The position numbers and the translations under genes are program-made. A stretch of 8,016 nucleotides of DNA, from NCBI GenBank assembly GCA_026988735.1, contig JALSKR010000178.1:1-8016 (forward strand), written 5' to 3'. The number at the start of each line of letters is the position of its first letter. The first letter of the stretch is position 1. A model generated the notes under the pieces. That model was not told the origin of the DNA and searched no databases. It saw nothing but the letters and a program-made list of their open reading frames with translations. Below, in pieces: positions 1-5,802 of the stretch. The DNA comes from Sulfurimonas sp. (GTDB lineage: Bacteria; Campylobacterota; Campylobacteria; Campylobacterales; Sulfurimonadaceae).

Positions 1-1
1 G

Positions 2-1042
2 CTAATCCTGTGCAATTGCAATAAATTCATCAAGATGTTCTTTAAAAATAGTGACCAATTCCGGATCAAAATGATCACCACTGTGTTCTTGTATATAATT
101 GACTGCATCATCTATACTCCAGGCATCTTTGTAGACCCTTTTATGTGTTAAAGCATCAAATACATCCGCCAAGGCTACAATACGGGCAAATATGTGAATA
201 TCTTTGCCTCGAAGTCCGCGAGGATACCCCTCTCCGTTGTATTTTTCATGATGTTCATAGGCAATTATATCTGCCGCCTTCATCAGTTTTCTGTTTGAGA
301 TTTTCAAGTATTTATGTGCAATGGCAGTATGCGTTTTCATCACTTCAAATTCTTCTTTTGTAAGGGAGCCTTTTTTGTGCAAAATATTTTCAGGAATGCC
401 CATTTTTCCAATATCATGCATAGGACTTGCATGATAAATCACATCAGCATCAGCTTCTGAAACAGCAGGATGGTACTGTGCCAAAAGTCTGCTGTACTCT
501 GCTACACGCTTAATGTGTCTGCCGGTTTCATCTGATACAGATTCAACAAGTTCCGTTAAGATAAAAATCATCTCTTTTTGATTCTCTTCAAGTTCACTGT
601 ATATGCGTTTTTGTTCCTCTTTTAATTTTGTCTGTAAAGACAAGTTATGACTTTGGAGTATTTTTTTTGCAGCATAAAGTTCAAGATGTGTTTTTGTTCG
701 GGCCAGAAGTTCATTTGCATGAAAAGGCTTTGTAAGGTAATCCACCCCACCTACTTCAAAAGCTTTTGTCATAGAGTCTATATCTGATTTTGCAGTTAAA
801 AAGACAACAGGAATATCTACAAGTCTTGGATCATTTTTCATCCGTCTGCATACTTCATACCCGTCTATTCCAGGCATCATAATATCAAGCAGTACCAAAT
901 CAAAATTATTAGAATGCAAAAGTTCTAAAGCTTCTTCCCCGTTTTTGGCATATGAAAAGTCATATCCCTCTTCTATGAGAATATTCATCGCTACTTGAAT
1001 ATTTTCTATCACATCATCTACAATCAAAACTTTATAACTCAT
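2..1042 (-). CDS. Two-component response regulator with HD-GYP output domain (predicted cyclic di-GMP phosphodiesterase)
   Basis: Complete 346-residue protein of RpfG-like architecture. Residues 1-120 form a receiver domain: acidic pair D9/D10, phosphoacceptor D53 in the LLDIMMPG motif, T83 and K105. A charged helical linker (about 121-165) leads to an HD-GYP domain at about 166-345. Visible metal and active-site residues are H176 (GRHIKRV), H209-D210 (HDIGK), H238, H264-H265 and the signature GEGYPRGL around 271-277, followed by D293/D296 and GDHFDPELV. All the signature residues I can check are present, so an active c-di-GMP phosphodiesterase switched by phosphorylation is expected from the family; this is not shown here. 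No histidine kinase lies beside it, so its partner is unknown. It is divergent from rpsF. The start has only a weak upstream purine stretch (GATGAGA, or AAGGG about 12 nt away), but the receiver domain begins immediately at this ATG. The stop is a TAG at the window edge. Confidence 0.93.
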   Translation of the reverse strand: MSYKVLIVDDVIENIQVAMNILIEEGYDFSYAKNGEEALELLHSNNFDLVLLDIMMPGIDGYEVCRRMKNDPRLVDIPVVFLTAKSDIDSMTKAFEVGGVDYLTKPFHANELLARTKTHLELYAAKKILQSHNLSLQTKLKEEQKRIYSELEENQKEMIFILTELVESVSDETGRHIKRVAEYSRLLAQYHPAVSEADADVIYHASPMHDIGKMGIPENILHKKGSLTKEEFEVMKTHTAIAHKYLKISNRKLMKAADIIAYEHHEKYNGEGYPRGLRGKDIHIFARIVALADVFDALTHKRVYKDAWSIDDAVNYIQEHSGDHFDPELVTIFKEHLDEFIAIAQD

Positions 1043-1138
1043 ATTCTCATCATGCCCTTCGTGCTGTATAATTTAAATTAATCCATTTAAACCAAAAACA
1101 AATACAGAACCACTTAAAAGAAGAAAAATATATTCAAT

Positions 1139-1169
1139 TTGCTTTTTTTAAGCAAAACTTATGTATAAT
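1139..1169 (+). promoter_or_regulatory. Probable sigma-70 promoter of the rpsF-ssb-rpsR operon
   Basis: A perfect TATAAT lies at 1164-1169, preceded by a T-rich tract and a TTGCTT at 1139-1144 that could act as a poor -35 with a long spacer. The T-rich upstream region with weak -35 is typical of Campylobacterota housekeeping promoters. TTGCTT also pairs with AAGCAA at 1150-1155 around a T5 loop, a small dyad inside the promoter. The expected transcript start is near 1176, giving a leader of roughly 98 nt. A second TATAAT at 1067-1072 on the same strand is a possible weaker alternative. No comparably clear -10 was found for the divergent HD-GYP gene. Confidence 0.6.
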
Positions 1170-1174
1170 TTCGG

Positions 1175-1264
1175 GTTCCTTTCTCTTTGTAATGTCAGAA
1201 TTGGCACTATATTCAGATCCGAAAGGGAAACAAAAGCCTAGAATTAGGCAATACCAAGAGGAGA
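1175..1264 (+). promoter_or_regulatory. Structured rpsF leader, candidate S6:S18 autoregulatory RNA, with RBS
   Basis: The untranslated leader can fold as follows. The outer helix is CCTTTC (1178-1183) with GAAAGG (1221-1226), extended by TT/AA and G/C past single bulges. Inside it is a hairpin, TGTCA (1193-1197) with TGGCA (1202-1206), loop GAAT. The trinucleotide CCG at 1219-1221 lies on the 3' side at the base of the outer helix. A separate perfect hairpin, GCCTA (1236-1240) with TAGGC (1245-1249), again with loop GAAT, follows. A strong ribosome binding site, GAGGAG at 1258-1263, sits 10 nt before the ATG. In other bacteria the bS6:bS18 dimer binds an rpsF leader element that mimics its 16S site and carries a conserved CCG. 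Position and CCG fit that element, but the match is by eye and not by covariance model. Confidence 0.5.
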
Positions 1265-1273
1265 TCATACTAT

Positions 1274-1735
1274 ATGAGACACTACGAAAACCTAGTAATC
1301 GTAAAACCTACTTTTACTGCAGAAGAAATCCAGGCTAGCGTCAAAGCAGTTGAAGAAGTCATTACTTCAAACGGTGGAGAAATTGCAGCGACAAACGCTA
1401 TGGGGATGAGAAAATTAGCATACCCAATTGAAAAAAACGAACGTGGTTACTACTATGTAATCTACTACTCAGTAGCACCTGCTGCAATCGCTGAGATCGA
1501 AAGACGTTTCCGTATTAACGAAGACCTTTTAAGATTTATAACGATCAAATATGATTCAAACCGTGAAGTAAAAGCATGGAATGAACTTGTGAAAAAAGCA
1601 AACAAAGCGCCTGAAGCTCCAAAAGCAGAAGAAGCTCCTGCAACTGAGGCTCCTGTAGCTGAAGCACAAACAGAAGAAGCTCCAAAAGCAGAAGAAGCAA
1701 CAGAAGCTCCGGCAACAGAAGCAGCAGCTGAGTAA
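1274..1735 (+). CDS. rpsF: 30S ribosomal protein bS6 with extended Ala/Glu/Pro tail
   Basis: A 153-residue protein. Residues 1 to about 97 are the bS6 fold: MRHYENLVIVKP at the N-terminus, the GMRKLAYPI segment, the GYYYVIYYS strand, and the RRFRINEDLLRFITIKY segment that ends the core. bS6 binds the central domain of 16S rRNA as a dimer with bS18. After the core a lysine-containing linker leads into a low-complexity tail (about 111-153) of Ala, Glu, Pro and Thr with a repeated APKAEEA unit, making the protein longer than the roughly 100-135 residues usual for the family. Acidic bS6 tails occur elsewhere (E. coli bS6 is post-translationally polyglutamylated), so a tail is not unique. The start follows a strong GAGGAG 10 nt upstream. 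Translation ends in tandem stops TAA-TAG. It is the first gene of the operon; ssb begins 30 nt later. Confidence 0.97.
   Translation: MRHYENLVIVKPTFTAEEIQASVKAVEEVITSNGGEIAATNAMGMRKLAYPIEKNERGYYYVIYYSVAPAAIAEIERRFRINEDLLRFITIKYDSNREVKAWNELVKKANKAPEAPKAEEAPATEAPVAEAQTEEAPKAEEATEAPATEAAAE
1616..1698 (+). repeat. In-frame direct repeat in the rpsF tail
   Basis: A perfect 20-nt sequence at 1616-1635 recurs at 1679-1698, exactly 63 nt (21 codons) downstream, each copy preceded by GAA. Both copies encode the APKAEEA unit of the bS6 tail. Related GAAGCTCC and GCAACAGAAGC words fill the sequence between and after them. This looks like a decayed minisatellite that grows or shrinks in whole codons. 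Confidence 0.75.
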
Positions 1736-1765
1736 TAGCATTCGCTATAAAATGAAGGAAAACTT

Positions 1766-2326
1766 ATGTTCAATAAAATAATTTTAGTTGGTAACTTGAC
1801 ACGCGATATCGAGCTTAGATACTCTCAAGGCGGAATGGGAATTGCAAAAACTGCAATTGCTACAAGCCGTAAATTCACCAGCAATGGAGAGAAGAAAGAG
1901 GAAGTCTGTTTTGTAGATATCACATTTTTCGGAAGAAGTGCCGAAGTTGCAAACCAATACCTTAGAAAAGGAAGTAAAATCCTTGTTGAGGGAAGATTAC
2001 AGTTTGAACAATGGGTTGACCAAAACGGACAAAAAAGATCGAAACATTCTGTTATTGTAGAAACTATGCAAATGCTTGACTCTAAGGGTGACAACCAAAG
2101 TGGCGGTTATAATGCACCGGCACAAAACAGTGGATATAACGCACCTGCCCAGGGAGAACCGCAAGGGTATCAACAGCCGCCTGTGCAACAACAGCAGCAA
2201 AGTTACCAGGCACCACAGCAGCAAAACAGTTACAATAACAATCAAGCAGCGTCTCAGAGTCGTGAAATGCCAAGTAGCAACTCTATTCCTGAAATTGATA
2301 TTGATGAAGATGAAATTCCGTTTTAG
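1766..2326 (+). CDS. ssb: Single-stranded DNA-binding protein
   Basis: A 186-residue SSB of the usual bacterial length. Residues 1 to about 108 form the OB fold: [17 protein letters not shown], the [11 protein letters not shown] strand, [18 protein letters not shown] and the [11 protein letters not shown] strand. Aromatic residues F54, F55, F80 and W83 are candidates for base stacking. Residues about 109-168 are a disordered Gln/Asn/Pro/Gly-rich linker, and the protein ends in the acidic tip DIDEDEIPF, the conserved docking peptide for replication and repair partners. It coats single-stranded DNA as a tetramer. It lies between rpsF and rpsR, a common bacterial arrangement. AAGGA lies about 7 nt before the ATG. 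Co-transcription with both neighbours is inferred from the 30-nt and 26-nt gaps. Confidence 0.97.
   Translation: MFNKIILVGNLTRDIELRYSQGGMGIAKTAIATSRKFTSNGEKKEEVCFVDITFFGRSAEVANQYLRKGSKILVEGRLQFEQWVDQNGQKRSKHSVIVETMQMLDSKGDNQSGGYNAPAQNSGYNAPAQGEPQGYQQPPVQQQQQSYQAPQQQNSYNNNQAASQSREMPSSNSIPEIDIDEDEIPF
2099..2155 (+). repeat. Tandem peptide repeat in the SSB linker
   Basis: Residues 112-121 and 122-130 of SSB are near-identical ([10 protein letters not shown] then SGYNAPAQG), encoded by a diverged tandem duplication. A Gln-rich segment made of mixed CAA/CAG codons follows to about 2240. The linker of SSB tolerates length change, so this is likely neutral expansion. Confidence 0.65.
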
Positions 2327-2352
2327 AAAAAAATAGATACAAAGGGTATACC

Positions 2353-2616
2353 ATGTCAGAAAAAAGAAAATATAAAAAAAGATATTGTAAATACTGTGAA
2401 GCAAAAGTTGACTTCATGGATTACAAAGAAGTAGCAAGTTTACGTTTTTCATTATCAGAAAGATATAAAATTATGCCACGTCGTTTAACAGGAAACTGTA
2501 AACGTCACCAAGATATGATTACAGTAGTAATCAAACGTGCTCGTGCAGCAGCTTTAGTTCCTTATACTGTAAGCCGTAAGCAAGTTGTAACTGCACCATT
2601 TGAAAACCTGAAATAG
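2353..2616 (+). CDS. rpsR: 30S ribosomal protein bS18, cysteine-bearing form
   Basis: An 87-residue bS18, close to the normal length. The core motifs are [30 protein letters not shown] followed by a basic [16 protein letters not shown] segment, given here as the family's DYKD...L..F....GKI.PRR.TG....QR....IKRAR.AALLPY pattern. It binds the 16S central domain together with bS6. C12 and C15 (CKYC) plus C49 and H52 (CKRH) make a possible four-ligand zinc site, the so-called C+ type of S18; many bacteria have lost these residues. Last gene of the operon; its RBS is AAGGG about 6 nt before the ATG. Its TAG stop lies at the loop/stem border of the first downstream hairpin. Confidence 0.97.
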   Translation: MSEKRKYKKRYCKYCEAKVDFMDYKEVASLRFSLSERYKIMPRRLTGNCKRHQDMITVVIKRARAAALVPYTVSRKQVVTAPFENLK

Positions 2617-2646
2617 GTTTTCCTGGTGCTTTTGCACCATTTATTC
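2602..2646 (+). terminator. Double-hairpin terminator of the rpsF-ssb-rpsR operon
   Basis: The first hairpin has a perfect 8-bp stem, GAAAACCT (2602-2609) with AGGTTTTC (2615-2622), loop GAAAT; it includes the last codons and the stop of rpsR. The second has TGGTGC (2624-2629) with GCACCA (2634-2639), loop TTTT, followed by TTTATTCTTC, a T-rich tail suited to rho-independent termination. The second stem's left arm can also pair with an upstream GCACCA at 2593-2598, see the finding. Confidence 0.7.
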
Positions 2647-2686
2647 TTCAAACTTTTCCCATAAACACCACTTAGGAATATTTTTT

Positions 2687-2707
2687 GCTTTAGCTTGGCT
2701 AAAAAGC
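2687..2707 (+). other. Hairpin just upstream of the propeller/OmpA gene
   Basis: GCTTTAGC (2687-2694) pairs with GCTAAAAAGC (2698-2707) around a TTG loop, with two bulged adenines. It ends 6 nt before the ATG at 2714, where a Shine-Dalgarno sequence would be expected and none is clear. The remaining 2640-2686 shows no clear promoter. The hairpin may dampen initiation or be incidental. Confidence 0.35.
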
Positions 2708-2713
2708 AGTCCT

Positions 2714-4447
2714 ATGAAATCAACTCTATTCTTTTTACTTTTACTTAACACTTTTCTACTTCAAGCCAAGACATCTGATTTTTCACTCATTATTCATAAG
2801 CCCTTCAATGCGGAGCTTGTTGACATTACACAGAACTATGACGGGACCTTAAGTGCTCTTGGTTTTACATATGACTTCAAAAAGCAGGGCTTACATGCTG
2901 GAAAAACATATAATGATCCTTTTACATACCTACAAAGTATTTCAGATAAATACGGTGCCAAAATAGAACTCATAACTGTTAATGATAAAGCACAGATCAT
3001 ACAATCGAAAATCATTCCTCTTACAAAATTTGCGAAACCGGCTTCCTTTGTAAAAACTCCCACCAATGGATATATTATAGGTGGCTACACAATGGGTGGT
3101 TCTCAACTCTTGGTACAACTGAATGCTGATTTGCATCTACTGCGATCAGTCTCCTTTGGTACTAAAAACAACAATACAATACATAAACTTGTTGCCTTAA
3201 AAGACGGTGGAGTATTAGCAATAGGCACCTCCTTTACTTCCAGGTCAACACAAGACAATATGTTCCAAACCGGCTTGGGCAATGATGATGTATGTATAAG
3301 CAGGTTTAGCAAAGATGCACATCTGCTGTGGACTAAAAAATACGGTACACAGTATGATGACCATGGAATAGATGCTGCAGAAGCAGATGACGGTTCCATA
3401 ATAGTTCTCAGCACAACACATACAAAAAACAAAACATCTGTTAACATTTCAAGACTAACCCAAAACGGCGACAATATATGGCTCAAAGAGATTCCAGGAA
3501 AAGGCTTCAATGAACCTCTCAGTTTACTCAGACTGAAAAATCATACTTTTGTCATATCTTTAAGCAAAACAGATGCCATGCACAAAAAGCAGGTACGCCT
3601 TGTAAAATTTGACATATATAAAAATATCTTAATTGACAGTGAAATCAGTACAACATACTCAAGTCAAATCAACGATCTCAAGGAATTCAATGACGGTACA
3701 TTAATTGGAGTAGGATTTGTTCAGGACACTTCTAATACAGATGGTCTGGCAATGATAATAAGTAAAAATCTGAAACTTTTAAAACAGGAACATTACGGGG
3801 GAGAAAATTATGATGTATTTAACAAAGCTGTCATTTTAGCAAACTCTCAAATAGGAGTAGCCGGCATACACACTGACAAAAACTCCAATGAAAACAATAT
3901 GTGGATTCTCAAGCTCAACAAGGATGCTACACTTGCTCAAATTGCAATAGAAACAGAGGATTTTTATACACAGTTGCATCAGCTGTTTAAAAAAGAAATA
4001 GATACTAAAAAAGTTATCATAAAAAAAGATTTAACTATTGAGTTTACTGCTGAAAATCTTTATTTTAAGGCAGGAGAATACAAACTTAACAAACAGCAAA
4101 AAAAGTTTTTTAGCAAATTTTTTACAAAATTAGTAAATTTTTTATATACACATAGAATGCAGATAAAAACTTTAGAAATCAACGGGCATACTTCCAGCGA
4201 ATGGGAAAACAGTACTTTTTCAGGGAAATTTCTAAACAATGAAGAACTCTCTATGAAACGCTCCTATGAAGCGTTCAAGTCTCTCTTTTTGGCACAAGAC
4301 CCGGCAAAACAAAAATATTTAACACATATTTTAAAGGGAAGCGGTCTGAATTACAGAAATAGAATTATAAGCAACAAAAGAGAGAATAAAGAAAAATCAA
4401 GAAGAGTAAGTTTAAAAATTATTTTAAACAAACACCCTCGTCATTAA
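2714..4447 (+). CDS. Secreted propeller-like protein with C-terminal OmpA-like peptidoglycan-binding domain
   Basis: A 577-residue exported protein. Residues 1-18 are a signal peptide (short basic start, leucine/phenylalanine core, LLQA before KT); no lipobox cysteine is seen. Residues about 25-405 carry seven similar short motifs at 42, 116, 163, 225, 275, 326 and 376 (for example YDGTLSALG, KDGGVLAIG, NDGTLIGVG), mostly 47-62 residues apart, which suggests a beta-propeller. Residues about 435-575 match the OmpA/Pal/MotB fold: IEF near 442, NGHTSSEW at 490-497, NNEELSMKRS to 517 and SRRVSLKI at 562-569. The acidic residue of canonical GHTD is Ser here, while the LSxxR arginine (R516) is kept. 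Probably a periplasmic or outer-membrane-associated protein held on the cell wall; its target is unknown. Weak RBS; the start was chosen because it opens the signal peptide. Its stop overlaps the convergent gene. Confidence 0.85.
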   Translation: MKSTLFFLLLLNTFLLQAKTSDFSLIIHKPFNAELVDITQNYDGTLSALGFTYDFKKQGLHAGKTYNDPFTYLQSISDKYGAKIELITVNDKAQIIQSKIIPLTKFAKPASFVKTPTNGYIIGGYTMGGSQLLVQLNADLHLLRSVSFGTKNNNTIHKLVALKDGGVLAIGTSFTSRSTQDNMFQTGLGNDDVCISRFSKDAHLLWTKKYGTQYDDHGIDAAEADDGSIIVLSTTHTKNKTSVNISRLTQNGDNIWLKEIPGKGFNEPLSLLRLKNHTFVISLSKTDAMHKKQVRLVKFDIYKNILIDSEISTTYSSQINDLKEFNDGTLIGVGFVQDTSNTDGLAMIISKNLKLLKQEHYGGENYDVFNKAVILANSQIGVAGIHTDKNSNENNMWILKLNKDATLAQIAIETEDFYTQLHQLFKKEIDTKKVIIKKDLTIEFTAENLYFKAGEYKLNKQQKKFFSKFFTKLVNFLYTHRMQIKTLEINGHTSSEWENSTFSGKFLNNEELSMKRSYEAFKSLFLAQDPAKQKYLTHILKGSGLNYRNRIISNKRENKEKSRRVSLKIILNKHPRH

Positions 4448-4782
4448 CCACAGGTCGGGACTTCACCGTCTGCTGCATATTTCCAAACAAAGTCATAAAG
4501 GTTTTTCACATCTTTTTCTTTCATTTTCTTAATTTTTTTCACGCCATGAGGACAAATTTTCATCCATTCTTCTTGAAGTTTTCCAGACTCTTTTAGAGAA
4601 GTCCAACCTTTACGATCATGTTTTATCGCAAATACAGCCCCATTTTTCAGTCCGTCTTTTTTACAAATTTTGAGTTTTTTAAGATAAAACCTTTGACCTT
4701 TACTAGCATCCGCTGTTGCACTTGTAGTAAAAACTGACCCGGCTACCACAGCAGCTAATAATAATGAAGTCATTTTTTTCAT
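4444..4782 (-). CDS. Small exported three-cysteine protein of unknown function
   Basis: A 112-residue protein whose family I do not recognise with confidence. A clear signal peptide covers residues 1 to about 24-26 (MKKM, hydrophobic LLLAAVVAG, cleavage after ATA or ADA), leaving a mature periplasmic domain of about 86 residues that is lysine-rich and probably helical. It has three cysteines, C40, C77 (ICPHG) and C111 (VPTCG at the C-terminus), so one disulfide plus one free thiol or a metal/heme contact is possible. There is no CxxCH, so it is not a classical c-type cytochrome. I have an unverified memory of similar short Campylobacterota proteins labelled cytochrome c. The start is well supported by AAAGGAAAG about 3 nt upstream; a second ATG at codon 4 is possible. 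It follows the serB pair by 66 nt, a gap with its own promoter-like region. Confidence 0.82.
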   Translation of the reverse strand: MKKMTSLLLAAVVAGSVFTTSATADASKGQRFYLKKLKICKKDGLKNGAVFAIKHDRKGWTSLKESGKLQEEWMKICPHGVKKIKKMKEKDVKNLYDFVWKYAADGEVPTCG

Positions 4783-4802
4783 TTACTTTCCTTTACATCT
4801 TA

Positions 4803-4820
4803 TAACATTTTAATATGTTA
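4803..4820. repeat. Inverted repeat in the leader of the exported cysteine protein
   Basis: TAACAT (4803-4808) and ATGTTA (4815-4820) are perfect arms separated by six AT bases. They lie between the candidate -10 and the RBS of the minus-strand gene, so could be an operator or a weak RNA hairpin. AT richness makes chance occurrence a real possibility. Confidence 0.4.
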
Positions 4821-4835
4821 CTGACATCTTCATAA

Positions 4836-4841
4836 ATTATA
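4836..4841 (-). promoter_or_regulatory. Candidate -10 box for the exported cysteine protein
   Basis: On the minus strand this reads TATAAT. Transcription would begin near 4829, giving a leader of about 46 nt before the ATG at 4782. There is no convincing -35, as is normal for this group. It would let this gene be expressed independently of serB. Confidence 0.45.
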
Positions 4842-4853
4842 GATTAATCTATA
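4838..4853. promoter_or_regulatory. Perfect 16-bp palindrome overlapping the -10: candidate operator
   Basis: TATAGATTAATCTATA is its own reverse complement. It overlaps four bases of the TATAAT at 4836-4841, extends upstream of it, and covers the last bases and TAG stop of the preceding 99-residue gene. This is where a dimeric repressor would bind. It has no following T tract on either strand to suggest a terminator. Confidence 0.4.
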
Positions 4854-5148
4854 CTCTGAAACTGAGTCTTGTTTTATCCTGAATTAACTTTTTATAGAGC
4901 TTGAATTTTGCTTTTTCCAACTCTTCATCATTACAGGAAAACTCTGTTTTAATTGCTTCTTGTGCGATATCTGCCGTATCCATTGCAAAAAGTTTCAGCT
5001 CTTTTTTTGTCAGTTTTGCCTTGAGGGCTGCATAAAGTTCTTTGTCATCTTCTATCAAGTCTACAGCATCAAGTCTGCAAAACTCTGCAAGCTTTTCTCT
5101 AAAACTATTGTCATCATGATACTGTCTCCACACTGTACTCTCTAGCAT
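4849..5148 (-). CDS. Small cytoplasmic protein of unknown function, translationally coupled to serB
   Basis: A 99-residue protein I do not recognise. It has no signal peptide or membrane segment and is predicted to be almost entirely helical and highly charged, with many Glu/Asp and Lys. It begins MLESTVWRQYHDD and has a Lys-rich C-terminal helix (about 76-92); cysteines C24 and C72 form no motif. Its ATG overlaps the end of serB by 7 nt (ATGCTAG shared in two frames), and its RBS, AAAGGAAA, lies inside serB about 5 nt upstream of the ATG. That arrangement implies co-transcription and probable translational coupling. The good RBS, clean frame and charge-patterned sequence support a real gene. 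No function is assigned; a link to serine metabolism would rest on position only. Confidence 0.78.
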   Translation of the reverse strand: MLESTVWRQYHDDNSFREKLAEFCRLDAVDLIEDDKELYAALKAKLTKKELKLFAMDTADIAQEAIKTEFSCNDEELEKAKFKLYKKLIQDKTRLSFRV

Positions 5149-5771
5149 TGTATTTCCTTTAATATTTGTGTTAGATCTTTTGTTTCTATTATTATATTTG
5201 CTTCACGTTTTAAAATGTCTCTTGCACAAAAAGCAATCCGAGTCCCTGCATGGGCAAACATTGAAAGGTCATTTGCACCGTCACCGCAAACCAGTGTTTC
5301 TTCTTCGTTGACACCCAAAATATTTTGAAGCCTTACCAACATATCTCCCTTTGAGAAATTAAACATCATATCGCCACCGACAAGCCCGGTAAGCTTTCCG
5401 TCCTTTACATGTAAAGCGTTTGAGAAATCAGCATCATAACCTAAAATATCTTTTGCATAAGAAGTTGCTGTTCTAAAACCGCCACTGAAACAGACAACTT
5501 TCATTCCTCTGTTTTTCAACTCCGCTATCGTTTCACGTGCTCCTTGCATATAAGGTAAATTATGTGCTATTTTTTCAACAACTGTAAAATCCAGCCCTTT
5601 TAAAAGCCCTACTCTTTGCTGCAAGGACTCAAAAAAATCAAGTCTTCCGCTCATTGCCTCTTCTGTGATACGGGCAACCTCTTCACCTATTCCCAATTCA
5701 TCCGCAAAAAAATCAATTGTTTCACCGTCCATTAATGTAGAATCAAAGTCAAATACTGCAAGTTTTAGCAT
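5142..5771 (-). CDS. serB: Phosphoserine phosphatase (HAD family)
   Basis: A 209-residue HAD-superfamily hydrolase of the size of the catalytic SerB, without the N-terminal ACT-like extension of some homologues. Motif I is DFDST with nucleophile D8 and acid/base D10, followed by E17 in the cap. The helical cap spans about 15-75. Motif II is CFSGGF with S96; motif III lysine is K141 (FSKGDM); motif IV is GDGANDL with D164 and D168. All catalytic residues are present. The SGGF and GDGANDL forms are typical of phosphoserine phosphatase, which hydrolyses O-phosphoserine to serine in the last step of serine synthesis. Close HAD relatives acting on other phosphomonoesters cannot be excluded by eye. 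Upstream there is a weak purine RBS (AGAGAG) and a TATAAT. It is divergent from the folate-reductase/serS pair and overlaps the following small gene. Confidence 0.9.
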   Translation of the reverse strand: MLKLAVFDFDSTLMDGETIDFFADELGIGEEVARITEEAMSGRLDFFESLQQRVGLLKGLDFTVVEKIAHNLPYMQGARETIAELKNRGMKVVCFSGGFRTATSYAKDILGYDADFSNALHVKDGKLTGLVGGDMMFNFSKGDMLVRLQNILGVNEEETLVCGDGANDLSMFAHAGTRIAFCARDILKREANIIIETKDLTQILKEIQC

Positions 5772-5790
5772 AAATTTTCTCTCTTTTGTA

Positions 5791-5796
5791 TATAAT
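5791..5796 (+). promoter_or_regulatory. Candidate -10 of the methylenetetrahydrofolate reductase/serS operon
   Basis: A perfect TATAAT following a T-rich tract. Initiation would fall near 5803, leaving only about 23 nt of leader before the TTG start, enough for the AGGA at 5816-5819. It interleaves with the opposing serB -10. Confidence 0.5.
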
Positions 5797-5802
5797 ATCG
5801 CA

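Noticed and set aside
1067..1072. Second plus-strand TATAAT as the main rpsF promoter
   Set aside because: It would give a leader of about 200 nt; the copy at 1164-1169 is better placed. Kept only as a possible alternative.
1600..1735. CRISPR-like or mobile repeat array
   Set aside because: Repeats are in frame, overlap coding sequence and vary; there are no spacers or terminal inverted repeats.
1465..1773. Minus-strand open frame of about 102 codons, rich in Ser/Ala/Phe, opposite the end of rpsF
   Set aside because: It mirrors the rpsF Ala/Glu repeat tail; low complexity and overlap with a certain gene.
1997..2404. Minus-strand open frame of about 135 codons opposite ssb/rpsR
   Set aside because: Leu/Phe/Cys-rich composition comes from antisense of the Gln-rich SSB linker; no RBS or family features.
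3103..3510. Minus-strand open frame of about 135 codons inside the propeller gene
   Set aside because: No recognisable motif; the plus-strand frame has a signal peptide, repeats and an OmpA-like domain.
4444..4782. Class c cytochrome
   Set aside because: No CxxCH heme site in the frame, so only a tentative resemblance is recorded.
4838..4853. Rho-independent terminator for the serB pair
   Set aside because: The palindrome is AT-only apart from two G/C pairs and has no T tract after it on either strand.
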